From Styela clava (lineage: Eukaryota > Chordata > Ascidiacea > Stolidobranchia > Styelidae): a DNA stretch of 64,000 nucleotides. Below the pieces are notes generated by a model that saw only the letters and a program-made list of their open reading frames with translations, was not told the origin of the DNA and made no database searches. Position numbers and translations under genes: made by a program. Below are positions 1 to 13,769 of this stretch, in pieces. The stretch lies in the NCBI RefSeq assembly GCF_964204865.1, contig NC_135250.1, positions 9,672,001 to 9,736,000 of the forward strand, written 5' to 3'. The first letter of the stretch is position 1. The number at the start of each line of letters is the position of its first letter.

Positions 1-258
1 ATATTTGTCATTTCATATGTAAACCTTTGATCATTTTGAATAAAATACCAAATATGAATAAAAAAAGGCTGTCAAGATATAGTACAAGGTTGGAAAGCTG
101 TAGTGTATATTAAAACGCATTGTTGATTGATGTTTCATTTGATTGTGTTAATGTATATAACTGATAGGAAATATACAATATTGTTATTGAGTTCAACCGC
201 AGCTTGCATGTTAAATTGTCGATATTTCAAAACTATTTGAAGTGACAATAAATATTAC

Positions 259-3200
259 CTTCTAATGGATTATCAGGAGTATCAAATTCATTTTCACCGT
301 CTATAATACTTCTCTTTCCCCTTGAATTCACATACATTTGACATTTATAACATAGTCTCAGGTAACATCTGAAAGGAAAAACAAATAAAGAAGTTCGTGT
401 TAGCATTTCATAAAAAAGCTCATAAAAAATGTTGCACAATGCGGTGGGGTTATGTGGAGCTGTCATCCCAAAGTACACTTTCAGACACCACAAAGGTTAT
501 TATCGTCATTCTTTATGGCAAGCTGATACCGTTTTCAGACGTCATGTCATCAGTTATATTTGTTATCTGCCATTGGCATCGATGTGGTTATAGACTTTGT
601 AACTTGTGTGTGTGTACAACTGTATTATTATCGCAACAAAATTGCCAAACGCAAATATGCATTTACAGTGATTTACATGTATCTAAAAGCAATTTATTCT
701 AATACACCATTATGTTAAAACTTCATTTTTAACATTTTAGACGAATACACGTCAACAGACAACATGGTTTCGCGATAAGGTCATGCTTACGACCTCAGGG
801 CAGATGTTGGGGAAAAATTACTAAGATTCGGGCAAAACAAAATGCCAATCCAAACTTGAAAGATTCTCCAGCGGGAAGATTGAAATGATAACAGCCTGGA
901 TGTTTGTGCTTAAGTGCATAGTCTAAGACGCCAAGAGTACCATTACTGTAATTGACAGAAAGATGGAAGATAGTGAATGACTCTCAAGTGGCAGTCTGTT
1001 AATGCCATTCAATGACACTCATATACAAGCCTCTGACATGGATTTCAATCAATCATCGTGATGGCTAAGTGCGTCTTTATAATTATAGAAAATGATAAAT
1101 TTAAAATTCAATTATTTAAAGAGAAATGTCAAAAACTTTAAATCTTTATTTGCTATGCATCAAAATTTGAATAAAATTTCAATTCAGCTGCTATCAAATT
1201 ATATTCAATGTTCAAGTTATTTACATCTATACAAATTCAAACTCAACATTAGAAGACTTTTCAGTCACAGCAATTTGAATAAAGACATTATCATTTGGCA
1301 ATCAACATTAACTACTTAGCTATGATATTAAAAATATCAAATTTCACAGATAAAATAGTAATTTTAAATATGTTAATAAATCACAAAAAATTGCTATCAT
1401 TTTGATTTCTTATAAAACTAAATAATTGTGTATCTTCATATGAAAGCATATTTGGTTTTGTATAGCAGAAACATTATTATCACACTATCAGATTATTGCA
1501 AAGATCTTTAAATTTTCAAGTGCATAACAAATAATTAACACCTAGAATGCGAGAAAAATCAATATTTTTTTTGCGGACAATGCAATTGATGAGGTATTTG
1601 TTGAGCTTAACTATCGGTATACTTGCATATGGTTACGAAAAGAACTTTGAACCTTAGAGGAATAGACAAGAAAAAAAAATTCCTTACATAATATGATTAT
1701 AAATGGTCCGGTCATATTATTTTAGCAATAATAGGTAGTAATTCAATAACTATTGACCAGTACGTGATTTCATTACAGAAATATGTCATGTAATCTTCTT
1801 TGAACATTGAACAAGGTCATAATTTTCTGATAAAATTACACAGGTAATGATATATTTCGTACAATTATTTTTTTAAAAAGTTATCATGAATAGATATTTA
1901 AAGAATTATTTTTCAGAATATTACATAAATTCGGATGTTTAAAATTAGGAGATTAAGCTCATTTAGGAATATTATTATACTGCAGGCTAATGAAAGGCCA
2001 TACATAATTAAATACATCTAATAACGGGTACAATTACTGAAATTTTTACTTGGAATTTGATCTGATTATTGTCTGTGAGAACCGTGGCACCAACAGAAAA
2101 CTAACCTTTACGATCTTGAATAACAAAAGTACTTGAAAAGGTAATAATAAAGAGGTCAACTAGAAGAATTTGAAATTACTTCTTCACCAGCATTCTTTCA
2201 CGTACAAATCATGAGCACTCGAAGACACATTATTAAACATGTTGCCAGGTTTTTGGAATGTATTTACGAACTAAACTTTAATATTCTTTCAAATTGCCAT
2301 TGAGGGCAAAAATCTAATGTCTTAGCAACTAGTTAATTTAATATAGTATATTATTTTCATCTACTCAAAATGTCAAATACAAATGGTATTAGGATAAACG
2401 CAAAAGGATGGCTTAGAAATTTTACTACTAAATTTATCTATCTTTTGTTTCCTAATTCTAAAGATTTTTGAATCAGTTCTATCGCATGTTTTGAGTATAC
2501 TTTCGTGTTACATTCCTTTTTAGTACTTAGCGGGGGTGTGACTAAAATAACAATCATGACTACATGTCAACCTATATTTATTGTTAAACAACATTGTGTA
2601 GATGACAAATGAGCTATTCGTTAGTGGATGACATCCCTGAAATTGAGCAAAATGGTCGTAAATGGATTTACGATTTCATAACTTTCAGACCACCTGCTAC
2701 TGGTGTATTTACAATCTTATGATGCAACCATCTGGTACCATTATGTGGTTCATAAATCAATGATTGTTTAACATATGGTAGTTTGTTTTACAAAAATTGG
2801 GCTTCCTAAAGTAGAAACAGTAGAATAATGAACTTATGTATCAAAATATGGACAATAGATGACTAATATGTATACTGAAACAATATACTCAAAATAAAAA
2901 TTAGCTCTTTTTCAAAATATCCATGACTAAATGATGGAGGAATTTCTGAATGTTTATAATACATCTACGAATGAAATTAGAAATAAAATAATATGATGAA
3001 AACTATTTTCCTGTGTATTATTAATAAATTTTGTAATGTAAAATCCAGCATACTCCAATATTTTTCTGAACAAAAGACAAATGAATACTGGGAACCCAAT
3101 GGTATTGAGTGGGACTATCATTATACTATTTATCCAATATAACCCACTATATTATGGAAGTCAGATCACGAATAATGTCAAATTTACCTATGAAATTAAA

Positions 3201-5397
3201 ATAATGATTGATATTAAAGTTAAATTCAACATAGGTCCTATAGCATGATTTTGCAACACAAAGAAACAATAAACAATACAAAAATGAAATCATTATTCGA
3301 TAGGTATACTGCTGGGTTCAATTTATTGATAGATATACACTTCCTTTTAATATGAAAATTACTTGCTTTTTCATAATAGGTAATATCATTTAGAAACCAC
3401 AAAATATCCCACAGAAGTATATTAATGTAGACTCAAGATAGTATGTTTGTGTAGTCTAATAAACGAGTAAGATAAGGAATTGTTTATTTTTTTTTGTCAG
3501 GCAGCATCAGAAAACATCATAAGCGCATGGATTAACCCACAAGTAATATCCATATAGTTTGTTCAGGTGAAAAGGGGAAATAAAAAGGTGATCACCATCA
3601 AAACTTAAATCTTTAGCAAACATACTCAAAATATCGTTTGTTGACAGTATAAACATGGCCCAAGAGTGTAATCTCGTAATATTAACTTGATTCATCGTGG
3701 GGGATTGTGTTAATAATAGAAAACTCTAAATTCCTCAAATCTTGAAGATATCATCAATAAATCATCTCAGATATAACAAAAGTTTCACGAGTTCAATGGT
3801 GGAAATGGGCATATTAGACAAATTTCTTTTCACCGATAAGTCTTTTTTGTGACAAACCTAATGCTTATCCTATGAATGACATCTAAATGCTTTTTTTCAC
3901 AGAAATCAGAAAACTACAATTAGGTAAGTGAATTGACACTTCAATATTTGGTGGATGAGAGATGACATCATCCATGATTTATTCATAAAAGTTGAATGCA
4001 AACAACGTAATGCGTTATCTTGTAACTCAATTTTTTTATCAAGTACGAAATTGCAACATTTCTAACAGGTTATTAATAAATCAAGTACAGCTTTGTAATA
4101 AATCAAAATAATGAAGCCCCCAGGAGAGTTGAATACAAAAGATAGCTATTTCAATTCAGTTTAATAACTTTTCAAGATGCAGACTGTGGCCTTGAAAATG
4201 AAGTCAAGTATTTTAATTAAAAACCTGAATCTAAATCGCGAGAATAAAAGACACTTAAAATTGTATTTGGTTTGGTGAAATACTCGTTTTGTGGTAAACA
4301 ATAATATTCTAATTTCATAAATATATATTGCTCGATAAAGATAGATATGGAGATAAATATTGGAGCGTTATATCATTCTGACAAGTATATTGCAAAATTG
4401 GGTCGTTCAAATTTAAGATATATATTGCCAGAGTGTCAGATATCATATAAATGATTTCGGCTCATATTATTAACATTTCAAACCCTTTCAGTATTTCAAA
4501 GGATCTATTTTCTATTATACCAACCGATATTTGTACCGATCATCACTCAATAATATAAATAGATATGGTATTCCACCAGACAAAAATGCAAATACTCATC
4601 GATCACATATAATTAACATTTGAAAATTAACAATAACAGCCAGTTAAATATAAACGTTTTATGTGCAACCTCTAACAAATCGTTTCTATTATCATAGCAA
4701 GAATGTCAATCTTAACTGACAATAAAGGAAGTTATAAGGAAGTCCTCGCGAGTTTCTTTTCAATTATTTGTTCCAAAGTAATGAAAAGAAGTAAGATCGA
4801 TTGTACCCCAGTCTGTGTGGGTTATATTATTGAAATTTAAAATACAACTAACCACACATAGACTATATGCAAGCTTATATATGCACTATATGCAAACTTA
4901 ATACAAGCCACACAAAGTGTGATATTAGCAAACACTGAGTAATGCTTACATATTACAATATGATTTAATTAAGTTTATGTAGTTCTGTATTATATGTATT
5001 ATTGTAATTGCTTTTAATTTTCAAAGCTGGATATGCACACTTGTGGATTTTTCAAACCTTTTTTACATTTTGCGTACTTTTCGGTCCCTAAAATTATGTT
5101 GTTTTTGCTATATCTGATCTATATAGTGATCAAAACCAATAACTATAGTACCGGTAATGATAATAATGTACTAGTGTGGAAAATTACAACAAAAATAATT
5201 GGTAAAATATGATTATTTTCAAATGTTATACTTTCTAAGCTAGTCAATACAGTTATAACATAATACAACATCTAATAGGGCCTACATAGTCATAGTCATA
5301 GTCAATACCTTCGCCTCCTCCTAGCAGATTCAGCCTCTTGAAGAAAAGGTATGCAGAGCAAAACAGCAACTAATAGGTGGGTTGCAGAAATCCTCAT
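259..5397 (-). CDS. Candidate small secreted Cys/Arg-rich peptide precursor (partial, two exons)
   Basis: Not a family I recognise. Exon 1 (5397 down to 5309) opens with ATG, encodes a typical signal peptide (hydrophobic core LLVAVLLCIPFL, then EAESA) and ends in a run of arginines at a GT donor. Exon 2 (368 down to 259) follows a pyrimidine-rich AG acceptor and continues in the same phase (2 then 1), giving RRRRR-CYLRLCYKC, a GKR processing/amidation site, then an acidic tail (DGENEFD). An in-frame stop lies upstream of the ATG near 5473. A possible last exon is 160-135 (acceptor AG, 8 codons, TGA), which would make a 74-residue protein; otherwise the gene runs off the left edge. The layout signal, basic Cys peptide, GKR, acidic propiece resembles cationic host-defence or neuropeptide precursors, but only three cysteines are visible. 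The intron is about 4.9 kb, so chance pairing of the two exons is possible. Confidence 0.4.
369..5308. other. AT-rich non-coding stretch (putative intron)
   Basis: This is the putative intron of the minus-strand peptide gene. I see no ORF with codon structure, no RNA gene and no clear transposon ends. It is AT-rich with A/T homopolymers. The longer open frames here are unconvincing because they lack splice sites and protein-like composition. Confidence 0.5.
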
Positions 5398-8300
5398 CAC
5401 ATTTGTTACAAATAGATAAACTTTAAAGGCACAGGATGACAATAGGCTTACAATTACATAAATTTTAAGTAATTAAAAAACTGTGAAACAAAAACAAATA
5501 AATTAACAAATAAATAAACAAGATTCAGAGATTAGAGATCTCTCACAAGTTATGAAGAATTGATTTCTAAATGATTTTAGCTCAATTAAATCAATTGTAA
5601 ACTTCGATCATAAACGAGTATACAGCAATACTAAATCATGCCACGATATAAATCCGTTTTATCTACGGTTACCTAAGAACTAACCTATCTGCATATGACC
5701 GGTTAACCGCGGCATGTTCAGATGTTCGCTACGTATTTATGAGCAATCGACCACTTTCTTATGCAGCCGTATCCAAATATAAAACCGAAAGGCACGTGGA
5801 ACTACATCGACAAAACATATACTAAATCTGTAATCCTAAAATTAGACGCCTTACAAAACAAAGACTAGACTATAACTAGCAATAAGCTGCTTACAATCTC
5901 GCATTCGGCGTAAGGTTTCCCATCTCTAGACAAATATTAACTTTCGGCACGCGACGAACGTTGAAAAGCGACAAAATAACGTCAATTTCTCCCTTCAATG
6001 AATCCTCGCAATGCGAGAAATTCAAATTCTTGCCAGCGAATTAATCTCCCGGAAACACTACAATAAAACGATTAGGTTTATTTTTCACCTGCAGGCGAAT
6101 AAATAATAAGTATTATCCATGAGTAATGTTTGTAAAATCCAGCTGACATTCGAATCACCTTGCAAACGCAACGTAACAAAACTGTCTATCAAATGAGCTT
6201 GATTTCTATTTCACACGACTCGAGGCGAGAAGCGAGCACGCGTGAAACACGTTGTCGCTGTAGTTCATTGTTATGTGACAAAATCGTTTTGTAAATTTAA
6301 TTACTATTTCAATCTTTTCGTCTTAGTGCGAGTAATTTTGTCAATTTTTCGCCTCTATAAATATGAAATTCAGGAAGGAAAATTAGTCTTCTACCTTCAA
6401 CATTTTACTTTTAAATTGGTACAGTTGGAAAAACTTTGCAGCGCATCGCATTGGCTCAATTTTGTAGTAAACAGGCAAAATCCCCACTCGTTGTATGCAA
6501 AACACCCTTGTCACCGACGATCAGTTTGTGCCACCAACACTTCATTGCTCGATTTTTATACCACCGAGAAATACGAGATAAATGACTATTAAATGAACGT
6601 TTGAAAACGCAGATTTCTCTCTTTTCGAAAAAAAAGAGAATCAGATTCTGCTGTCACTTTTGAACACCATAGTTGACCCGAGGTTAAGCCTCTTTCGCCA
6701 CCAAATAAAATTATCGTGCCATTTCACGAGAGGGATATGATTCAAAAGAAATGACAATACTCGCAAATATGCAACGCTTAAATTGTCATGAATGGTTTTT
6801 ATCACCGTTTCAAACAGTGCTTAAACACTATTTTACCGCAAATAATGACTCGTCGAATTAGCAAAAAAACATTTTTTTCCGGCTGAAAATTATATCTTAA
6901 CTTGATCCTATATGTTTTGTAAATGGTTGGGTCGACAACGAACAATGACGCACTTTCCAGTTGGTGGCAATACTATTTTGTTTTTCATTTTTACGCTTGA
7001 TACCAAAAGCTACCCGTCTGTCAAATAATTGATTGAAAGGGCAAGAACATTTTCAGAAAAGACTGGTCGGACGATTTTCAAACATGTAACCCACTTCGTC
7101 AGTTGACGTTACTCATAGAGAAAGTCAATTCGAAAATTTTTCGCCATGCGTGATCGCTTAAATATTTAAAGTATGACTTTCACAAGAAACCTACAATAAT
7201 AAACAATTGGGATTCATAGTCAACTAATTATAACTTACTCATGAAACAGCGACAGCGTTTAGGCCATCGTTCTTGGAAACTTAACTGCATACCAGAAGAT
7301 TGTGTAATGGCAAAATGTCAATTCAGTTATAAGAGTTCTACGCATATATATATATATATATACAGGCGCATATTTTCTTACTATACATTCTTACTTTAAA
7401 TCACATGGTTAGATTCGACTGATTCGAATTCCAAGATCAAATCAGATAAGAAATAGTAATAATGTAACACAGCTGTGTGTATATAAATATATATAATTAT
7501 CTACGTTCGTAATGCAAACAAAAAGCAAACTATTACCAGTGTCTGAAATGAGTACGCGCAAGTAATCAGTAAACGAAATTAGGATTTATGACTATAATAA
7601 ATTGCATTAGCTGCAACAAAATATATCAAAAGATTTACAGATATAGTATAATTGACAAGAGCTAAAACATGTTGCATATGCCCAAAACAATTTATTCCGA
7701 ATGATCGAAGGATAAGAAATGTTTTGTCAATACGTTTCGCCAACGTTGTGCGCCAAGTAGTCTATGTAAAAATTGATATTTTCACAATCGCAACGCTTAG
7801 TTTAATCTCTAACTAACTTACTAAAATTGAAGTTTATTTTATCGTCTTGTTGACGCCTCTCTTTGGATACATGTGAAAAAGAATGAAAAACATTGCTCGC
7901 TTTCGTTCGTCCTTGTTAGACCAATAGTGATACTTAGACTCTGAAAGGCTAACTAGAATACAGTTCACGGTACTACACTTTCAAGAGTGTTGACAATAGT
8001 ACATTCAGAAATCAGAAGTGCGGAATGAGATATAGCAATATTTATACAAAACACCACGGAGCCTAACGAGACAAAGTTTTCATCATTTCGTATGAACTCG
8101 AAAGAGTTTTTCTAATTGACACTAATGATATTTCACATAAATCTTGCAGAACAAATGACTTGGATTTAAGATGCAAATATATATCAAGCTCTTTTGTACG
8201 AAAAGGGCTTAGCCGAGGCATGAATCATTGTCCAAAAAATAATATTCAATGAGGAATACGGGATAAAATAACGTTCCGCGGTAAGTTGTTGCAAATATAT

Positions 8301-11297
8301 TTCTGGAGTGTATACTTCATTTCGTTTTAAGTATTAATTGCTGTTCACGCCCTGTCCTGAATGCACAAGACAGGTAATCCTAAATCTTCTTTTCACAGCT
8401 GCACTCTGTTTTTCGACACGATCCCTTTGACCCTTCATTTCTCTCAATTTTCGCTCGATGCAAGTCAATTTTTATGAGATGGGTGAAAGTTTAAACAAAC
8501 TAGATCATATATGGAGATGTTCTAGTAAATAGCGCCTGCTGAGTTCAAGAACTGCGGCGTTAGTGATCAAATGCTGTTATTTTTTTTGCGTGTTTCGATA
8601 TTTTCTGGGTCCATAAGTTTAGCTAAAGCAAAAAAATAATAGTGTTATAAAAATTCATTTGTCTCATGTTTGGATTGAAAACCAAAGAAACGCAATAACG
8701 TCTAAATATTGATCACTCTTTCAGTATTTGTAAAAGTAACATTTGACTGAATACTGAGTGTTTAACACGACATTGGATGTATAATTAGACCATTAGGGGT
8801 GACCATAATTATTTTAATTTTACTTAATTGCTATTCTCAATGATGTAATTTCAAAGAATTGTGCTGGATATTCAAACTCGAATTTTATTTAATATCGGCC
8901 TTCGGCCCTTGTTACAACAAAATCGTAGATACGGGGATGGCCTATTAAACCTCGTGATAAAAAAGCTTCAGCTTTGCAATAATTACAATCATTAGAGTAT
9001 TTTCTGTGCTGTATAACATAAATAAATGGCGACTTGAAGTGTCTATTCATTTAAAGCCGACGGTCCAGATAATATAACAATTTTAGTAATTTTCCAGTTT
9101 TTCGTAATCTATGGAAATCACGATTCATTTACTGAAATTGAAAGCAGATAAACTTAACTTCCTTCATCCGGGTAATGTGACAATTATCTAAAATTATGTC
9201 GATAAACCGCTGTTAAAAACAACTCCTGTATTGTGAATATTCATTCCCTTATGAAACAATTATTTTTGAGTCGCTGGTATAAAAATTAATCGCAGGAAAT
9301 ACGGGTTCAGATATTAAAGTTTTAGGTAACATTAATTGTAACAAATGTAACTTCAACCAGTCAGGATAAACATGCATACACACGTAAAAACAAATTTAAC
9401 ATAATGAATATATATATAAAAAAAGAGAGCTATGCTCAAATATATGGACACGTCACAAGGTGTCGCTATTTTTCATTCTGACACATAAAAAACGAATCTC
9501 TTGAAGTCCACAGAAATTATTGAAATAAGTAAAAGTAATAGCCTTCTTTAATCAATCTTTACCCACTGAAAATTTCAAAGCAATTGGTCGAGTATTCGAA
9601 GAGAAAAATGACTTTTTCATAACGTGTCAAAGAACAAAAACAACATAATATCGAAACGATCGTTATGTCCACTGACATGTCCAAATATTAACAATCTTAT
9701 GTAAAATATTTTAAAGTTGTAATGAGTTGAAGTATTGAATTCCCATACATAGTACTGGACACCAAAAATAGTATCTTTAAAATTTGTTCGACATTTTGAA
9801 TTTTATGCGCCACGTAATCCATTTTTAACTAATCGTTGTTAATGCATTATTTTTGATTGAAATTCAAATACGGCATTACAACAAATAACATTCGTAAGAT
9901 ATAGTGTTGTTAATTTCATTATTAGAGCCAAGATAGACTTTATCAGCAAAGTCAATTGTTGTTTGACATTTCATGCTGCTATATGCCTACACTTTACCAG
10001 ATATATATATATATACCGATATCTATTTTTCGATAAAAAATTTTTATTTTTCCTGAGTGTCCATGAAGTTATGAGGAATTTCCAATGTTACTATATATAA
10101 GGAAATTGTAAACGGGTGTAGCATGGTGATAAATTGCCAGTATACATGAACGAACGTGAAAATTTGTCGACGAATCAGCTTGTAACCTTGCCATTTATTG
10201 CCTCGTCACTCTGAGTGGTAAAGGGAATCGCAATGTTCTGACTCAGCAGCGCCTCTGTCGTTAATGAAAATCGCAAAACTTCGCACATTTTCATTGAGGC
10301 CAAAAATCATTACTCTGATACAACTGTATTTCACACACTCATGCCCGCGATGTGAATAAACCACCGGTATACGTTTGACAGATTTCCCATAACAGGATGC
10401 TGGGATAAGAGACTTGCAAATATCTCTATTTTCTCAATCGCTTCGATGTATTAATTCGTAACTGAATCTGGATATGTTATCTGTTTTATATTACCAAAGC
10501 CGGCCAGGACTGGTGAACGAGCGGAAGGCCCGAGGTTTGTCAAATCGGCTTTTGTTTCCATGGGAACCAATGGAAAGTCTTAGAAGCTATTAGGGTTGCA
10601 ATCTATGAAAAGTTTCAATGAGGGACATAGATTATCGTCTTTATTTAATTTGTAACTTGCAGGAAAGAACAATATAAAACAATGAAATAAAATTTATATA
10701 CAAGCTAAAAAGATATAGTAAAACAATCTTCACGTGTTTTTCATTTAATGTTTGTTTAACATTGACCCAAACAATGTTAATAAAATTGTTATTTCTTTGG
10801 CTATTTGAGCCGGACCAAAGCGAAATTGAAAAGAATAATTAAAAGCTCGCAAATACATAAATGAAGGCATTTTTTTAAAAACGGAACAATATCAAACACA
10901 GTACTATAACTAACTATCAGGCTAAACGACGTTGGAACGAATATCATAAAATTAGCATCTTTTCTAAATGCTAAAAAGGACAAGGACCGAAAACCTTAAT
11001 TGAAGAATTGTCCTTTGCAATAAAGGACAGTTGGCAGCCCTACTAGCTTTAAACCTGACGTGATTTAAACCGTGCTTAACTGCACCGAATGAATCAAAAC
11101 TTCCGCCATTCGAAGAATCTTAAGCCATTTGCTTTTGCAGAACGCCCTCGAGTTTTGCAGCTATGTGAATAAAGTGGTTGTTTTAGAAAGATATTTCAAT
11201 ACACTTCGCTGATATTAATCGATTCACGCATAGCTGCAAGCTTGATCATATATTTACAGACAACATAGAAATAGCCTACGTCATTCAGCATTTTGCA
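5398..11297. other. Intergenic region, no supported gene
   Basis: No gene is supported. About 5640-8300 is richer in CpG dinucleotides than most of the window and may hold the promoter of the minus-strand peptide gene or distal regulatory DNA. Short TA microsatellites occur near 7344-7361 and 10001-10015. One member of the AAC-tailed interspersed repeat lies at 9424-9690. A 116-codon open frame at 6242-6592 has no ATG start and no recognisable domain. Confidence 0.5.
9424..9690 (+). repeat. AAC-tailed interspersed repeat, plus orientation
   Basis: It starts with the family head (AGAGAGCTATGCTC AAATATATGGACACG, read as adjoining blocks). It keeps the internal word ACTGAAAATTTCAAAGCAAT and ends in AAGAACAAAAACAAC followed by ACGATCGTTATGTCCACT. 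The same head and tail recur near 20630, 27300, 29745, 30115, 30312 and 31090. Confidence 0.75.
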
Positions 11298-11304
11298 TAT
11301 ATAA
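11298..11304 (+). promoter_or_regulatory. TATA box of lipocalin A
   Basis: TATATAA lies about 72 bp upstream of the lipocalin A ATG (11376), a spacing that leaves a short 5' UTR of roughly 40-45 nt. A second AT-rich word (AAATATAATA) follows near 11319. Assignment is by motif and position only. Confidence 0.4.
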
Positions 11305-11375
11305 CGCGATGAATTGAAATATAATACTCGAGTTGCAGTTAGCCTGATATCAGTCAGCTTTCGGCACCAAACAGT

Positions 11376-13628
11376 ATGGAAGTCTTAACAATTTTATCAG
11401 CATTGTGCTTCACTGCCCTGGTTGTGGCAAAACCAACAACTAAAGAATGTCAGTTACCAGCTTTAAAAGAAGTCGACTCCAACATGGTAGGTTAAACTTT
11501 TGTTGAGGTTTGAATCAGACGTAACGTTTTAGCAGTTTCTGTTAAAATGTTCCTCATGGTCAACAACGCGCCGTTTTCAACAAATATATATCCAATATCA
11601 TTTCTTCATAAATCATAGTCTACTAGCTAGAGCATTGTAATCTTTTGTTGTTTTTATTTATAGCTCACTGGAACTTGGTATCTAGTATTAACACCTGTTC
11701 AACCCTTTGAAGAAATGATGCCTTGTTTTGCGGCTAAAAACGTCAGGGACTCGGGGAAAGGTACATACGTGAGAGGAATGATCATCTATCCATCAAAGTA
11801 TGCTCAATGAATTAAAAGATTACTTTTGTACTTTTTAAAGATTTAAAAAGTTTATATTACTTTAAAATATGAGACAAGCGGCTTGCCAAAGGAGTTAAAT
11901 AAGAATATGTCATGTCCGATGTAATGGCTTAGCGTTCGTCATTTTTCCAAGATTCCAACTCAACTGAATCATTAAGAAAAGTTCGATTAGAACCGCTGAC
12001 ATAACAGGCTAATACGTGTTTTCATTTTTTATTAATTTGCAGAGACACCGTTGAAATCGAAGACATACCACTACATTACTTCGCTATGAATCATACTTCA
12101 ATCAATTACATGGACCCCAAATATGGTTAATTAAAATTACTGAAATTTATAACTATTAAAACATCAAAAATACGTTATGTCTATACAGAATATTATTTTA
12201 TAGTAGATCACAAATAAACAAAAATTTCAACATTTGCTTTTAGAATTTATATTTGCTGATTCTGCAAAGAGACACGGTATAGGAGAGGAAGGGATGAAAG
12301 GTAATGTACCTGCTGTTTCTGTATAACCATCTTTTTATTATTATAAATATGTTGATCAAAAAAGTGCTTCCTAGATTTAGAAAAATATAAACATGCGATT
12401 TTGACTTTTCAATAAATTAATTGTGCCGGTATATGATACAACTCCGAGCCCAGCGCTAAGTTGCTAACTATTACTTTATGACCGACTCGTGATTGTGCAT
12501 CAAAAACATTTTATTTGAAATAATAAATGAAATATACTCACTCAATTTGTTGTTTGCAACTCAAATTTACGGAAAGATTAACATTTTAGAGGTGAAAGGA
12601 GTGTTTTCATTAGGAGCAAGTCAAGTAACGGATTATGAAAATTATCTCATTTGGGTAGAGTGTGCTTTCAATGGTGAGTGACTGGTAAAGTATTTTGGCC
12701 GCCTTGTTCATAATTAACATATGAGTGACTGCTAACAACATTCTACATACTTAAAGCCTTTGGTCTATAGTATAGATATATCTAGGGTTACCATATTTTT
12801 GTGACTTCAAATCGGGACGCCTCGGAAGACAACGACCCCTTAGCTGTGATTTTGTAACTTCACATTTTCCGATTTTACTACATAGGCCTACATTCCTACA
12901 TTTAAAGCTGCCGCGGCTGTCTTTATTGGCCATATTGTTATCGAAATTTCATGCGCATATTCTCTTCCAAATATCGCGTTCAGTTTGAAAAATAGGAAGG
13001 AATTGATGTTAACGATACCGGTACAAATAATTCGAATTTAGACGAATTAGTATTGGTTTTACATGCGATACGTCTGCCATCAGTGGAAATCAGCGGGAAA
13101 CGAACGCATTCACCTTCAGTGAGTAGGCTAGCGCTGCGCTACACATAAACAACAGTAACGAGAACATGTTTGTGTAGTATGCTGGAAAAGCGGGACTTTT
13201 GGCTGACTTATCGAGACGGCGGGACAAAACGCTGAAAAGCGGGACTGTCCCGCCTAAAGCGGGTCGTATGGTAAGCCTAGATATATCATATACTAGATTT
13301 ATCACTAAAATTTGAGCCGATTGGTTGATCAATTTAAGTCACAGTAATAGGAAAATTAATTACAAAACCCCCAGATATAATATTTGATAGAAATAATATT
13401 GAATAACTGAATATTAGTACTGCTAAATATAGAAGTGTGTATACGCATTTTTGTAATATTTTAATAGGCGATAAGTATGCTCTTGCCTACACAAGAACCA
13501 ATCATCCCAGTGCTGAAAACATTCTTCAAATACACAATGCGTTGGCAGAAATTGGAGGAGAATGGAGTCAAATTCCGCTACATCTGGCGGGTTGCACAAA
13601 ATTTGACATACCATTTGCAGAAATATAA
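11376..13628 (+). CDS. Secreted lipocalin, tandem copy A (6 exons, 209 aa)
   Basis: Predicted extracellular carrier of a small hydrophobic ligand. Exons: 11376-11486, 11664-11797, 12043-12125, 12244-12300, 12590-12673, 13468-13628; all have GT-AG introns and phases close exactly. A signal peptide (LTILSALCFTALVVA) precedes KPTTKECQLP. All three lipocalin structural motifs are visible: GTWY at the start of exon 2, TDYENYLIWVEC in exon 5, and YTRTNHPSAENILQ in exon 6. Cysteines in ECQLP, MPCF, VECAF and AGCTK fit the ApoD-like disulfide pairs, and NHTS is a glycosylation sequon shared in position with B and C. It is the most diverged of the three copies. Intron 5 carries a hAT-type MITE. Ligand and tissue cannot be told from sequence. 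Confidence 0.9.
12783..13279. mobile_element. hAT-type MITE in lipocalin A intron 5
   Basis: A 497-bp element with terminal inverted repeats TAGGGTTACCATA and TATGGTAAGCCTA (one mismatch) is flanked by a perfect 8-bp target duplication GATATATC (12775-12782 and 13280-13287). An internal GC-rich part carries repeated CGGGAC/GTCCCG words. No transposase frame is present, so it is non-autonomous. It sits wholly within the intron and should not alter the protein. Confidence 0.85.
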
Positions 13629-13654
13629 TTATTCTACAAATGCTTATTGGACAC

Positions 13655-13749
13655 GTTTAGTGGACATAACGATCGTTTCAATATTATGTTGTTATTGTTA
13701 TTTGTCTCCATCATTTTTAAAAAATCGCTTTTCTCTTCGAATACTGATA
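13655..13749 (-). repeat. AAC-tailed repeat fragment, minus orientation
   Basis: Reading the minus strand gives the family 3' part: CAGTATTCGAAGAGAAAAGC, then AACAATAACAACATAATATTG, interrupted here only for length, then ACGATCGTTATGTCCACTAAAC. It directly abuts the left breakpoint of the lipocalin segmental duplication. Confidence 0.7.
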
Positions 13750-13763
13750 CATCTGATTTTTCC

Positions 13764-13769
13764 AATAAA
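13764..13769 (+). other. Candidate poly(A) signal of lipocalin A
   Basis: AATAAA lies about 136 nt after the lipocalin A stop codon; a second AATAAA is at 13909-13914. Both are inside the duplicated segment and recur downstream of copy B near 21415 and 21561. Confidence 0.4.

Noticed and set aside
6242..6592. 116-codon open frame on the plus strand
   Set aside because: It begins with GTG, has no ATG near its start, no splice signals that extend it and no recognisable domain; the region reads like CpG-rich regulatory DNA.
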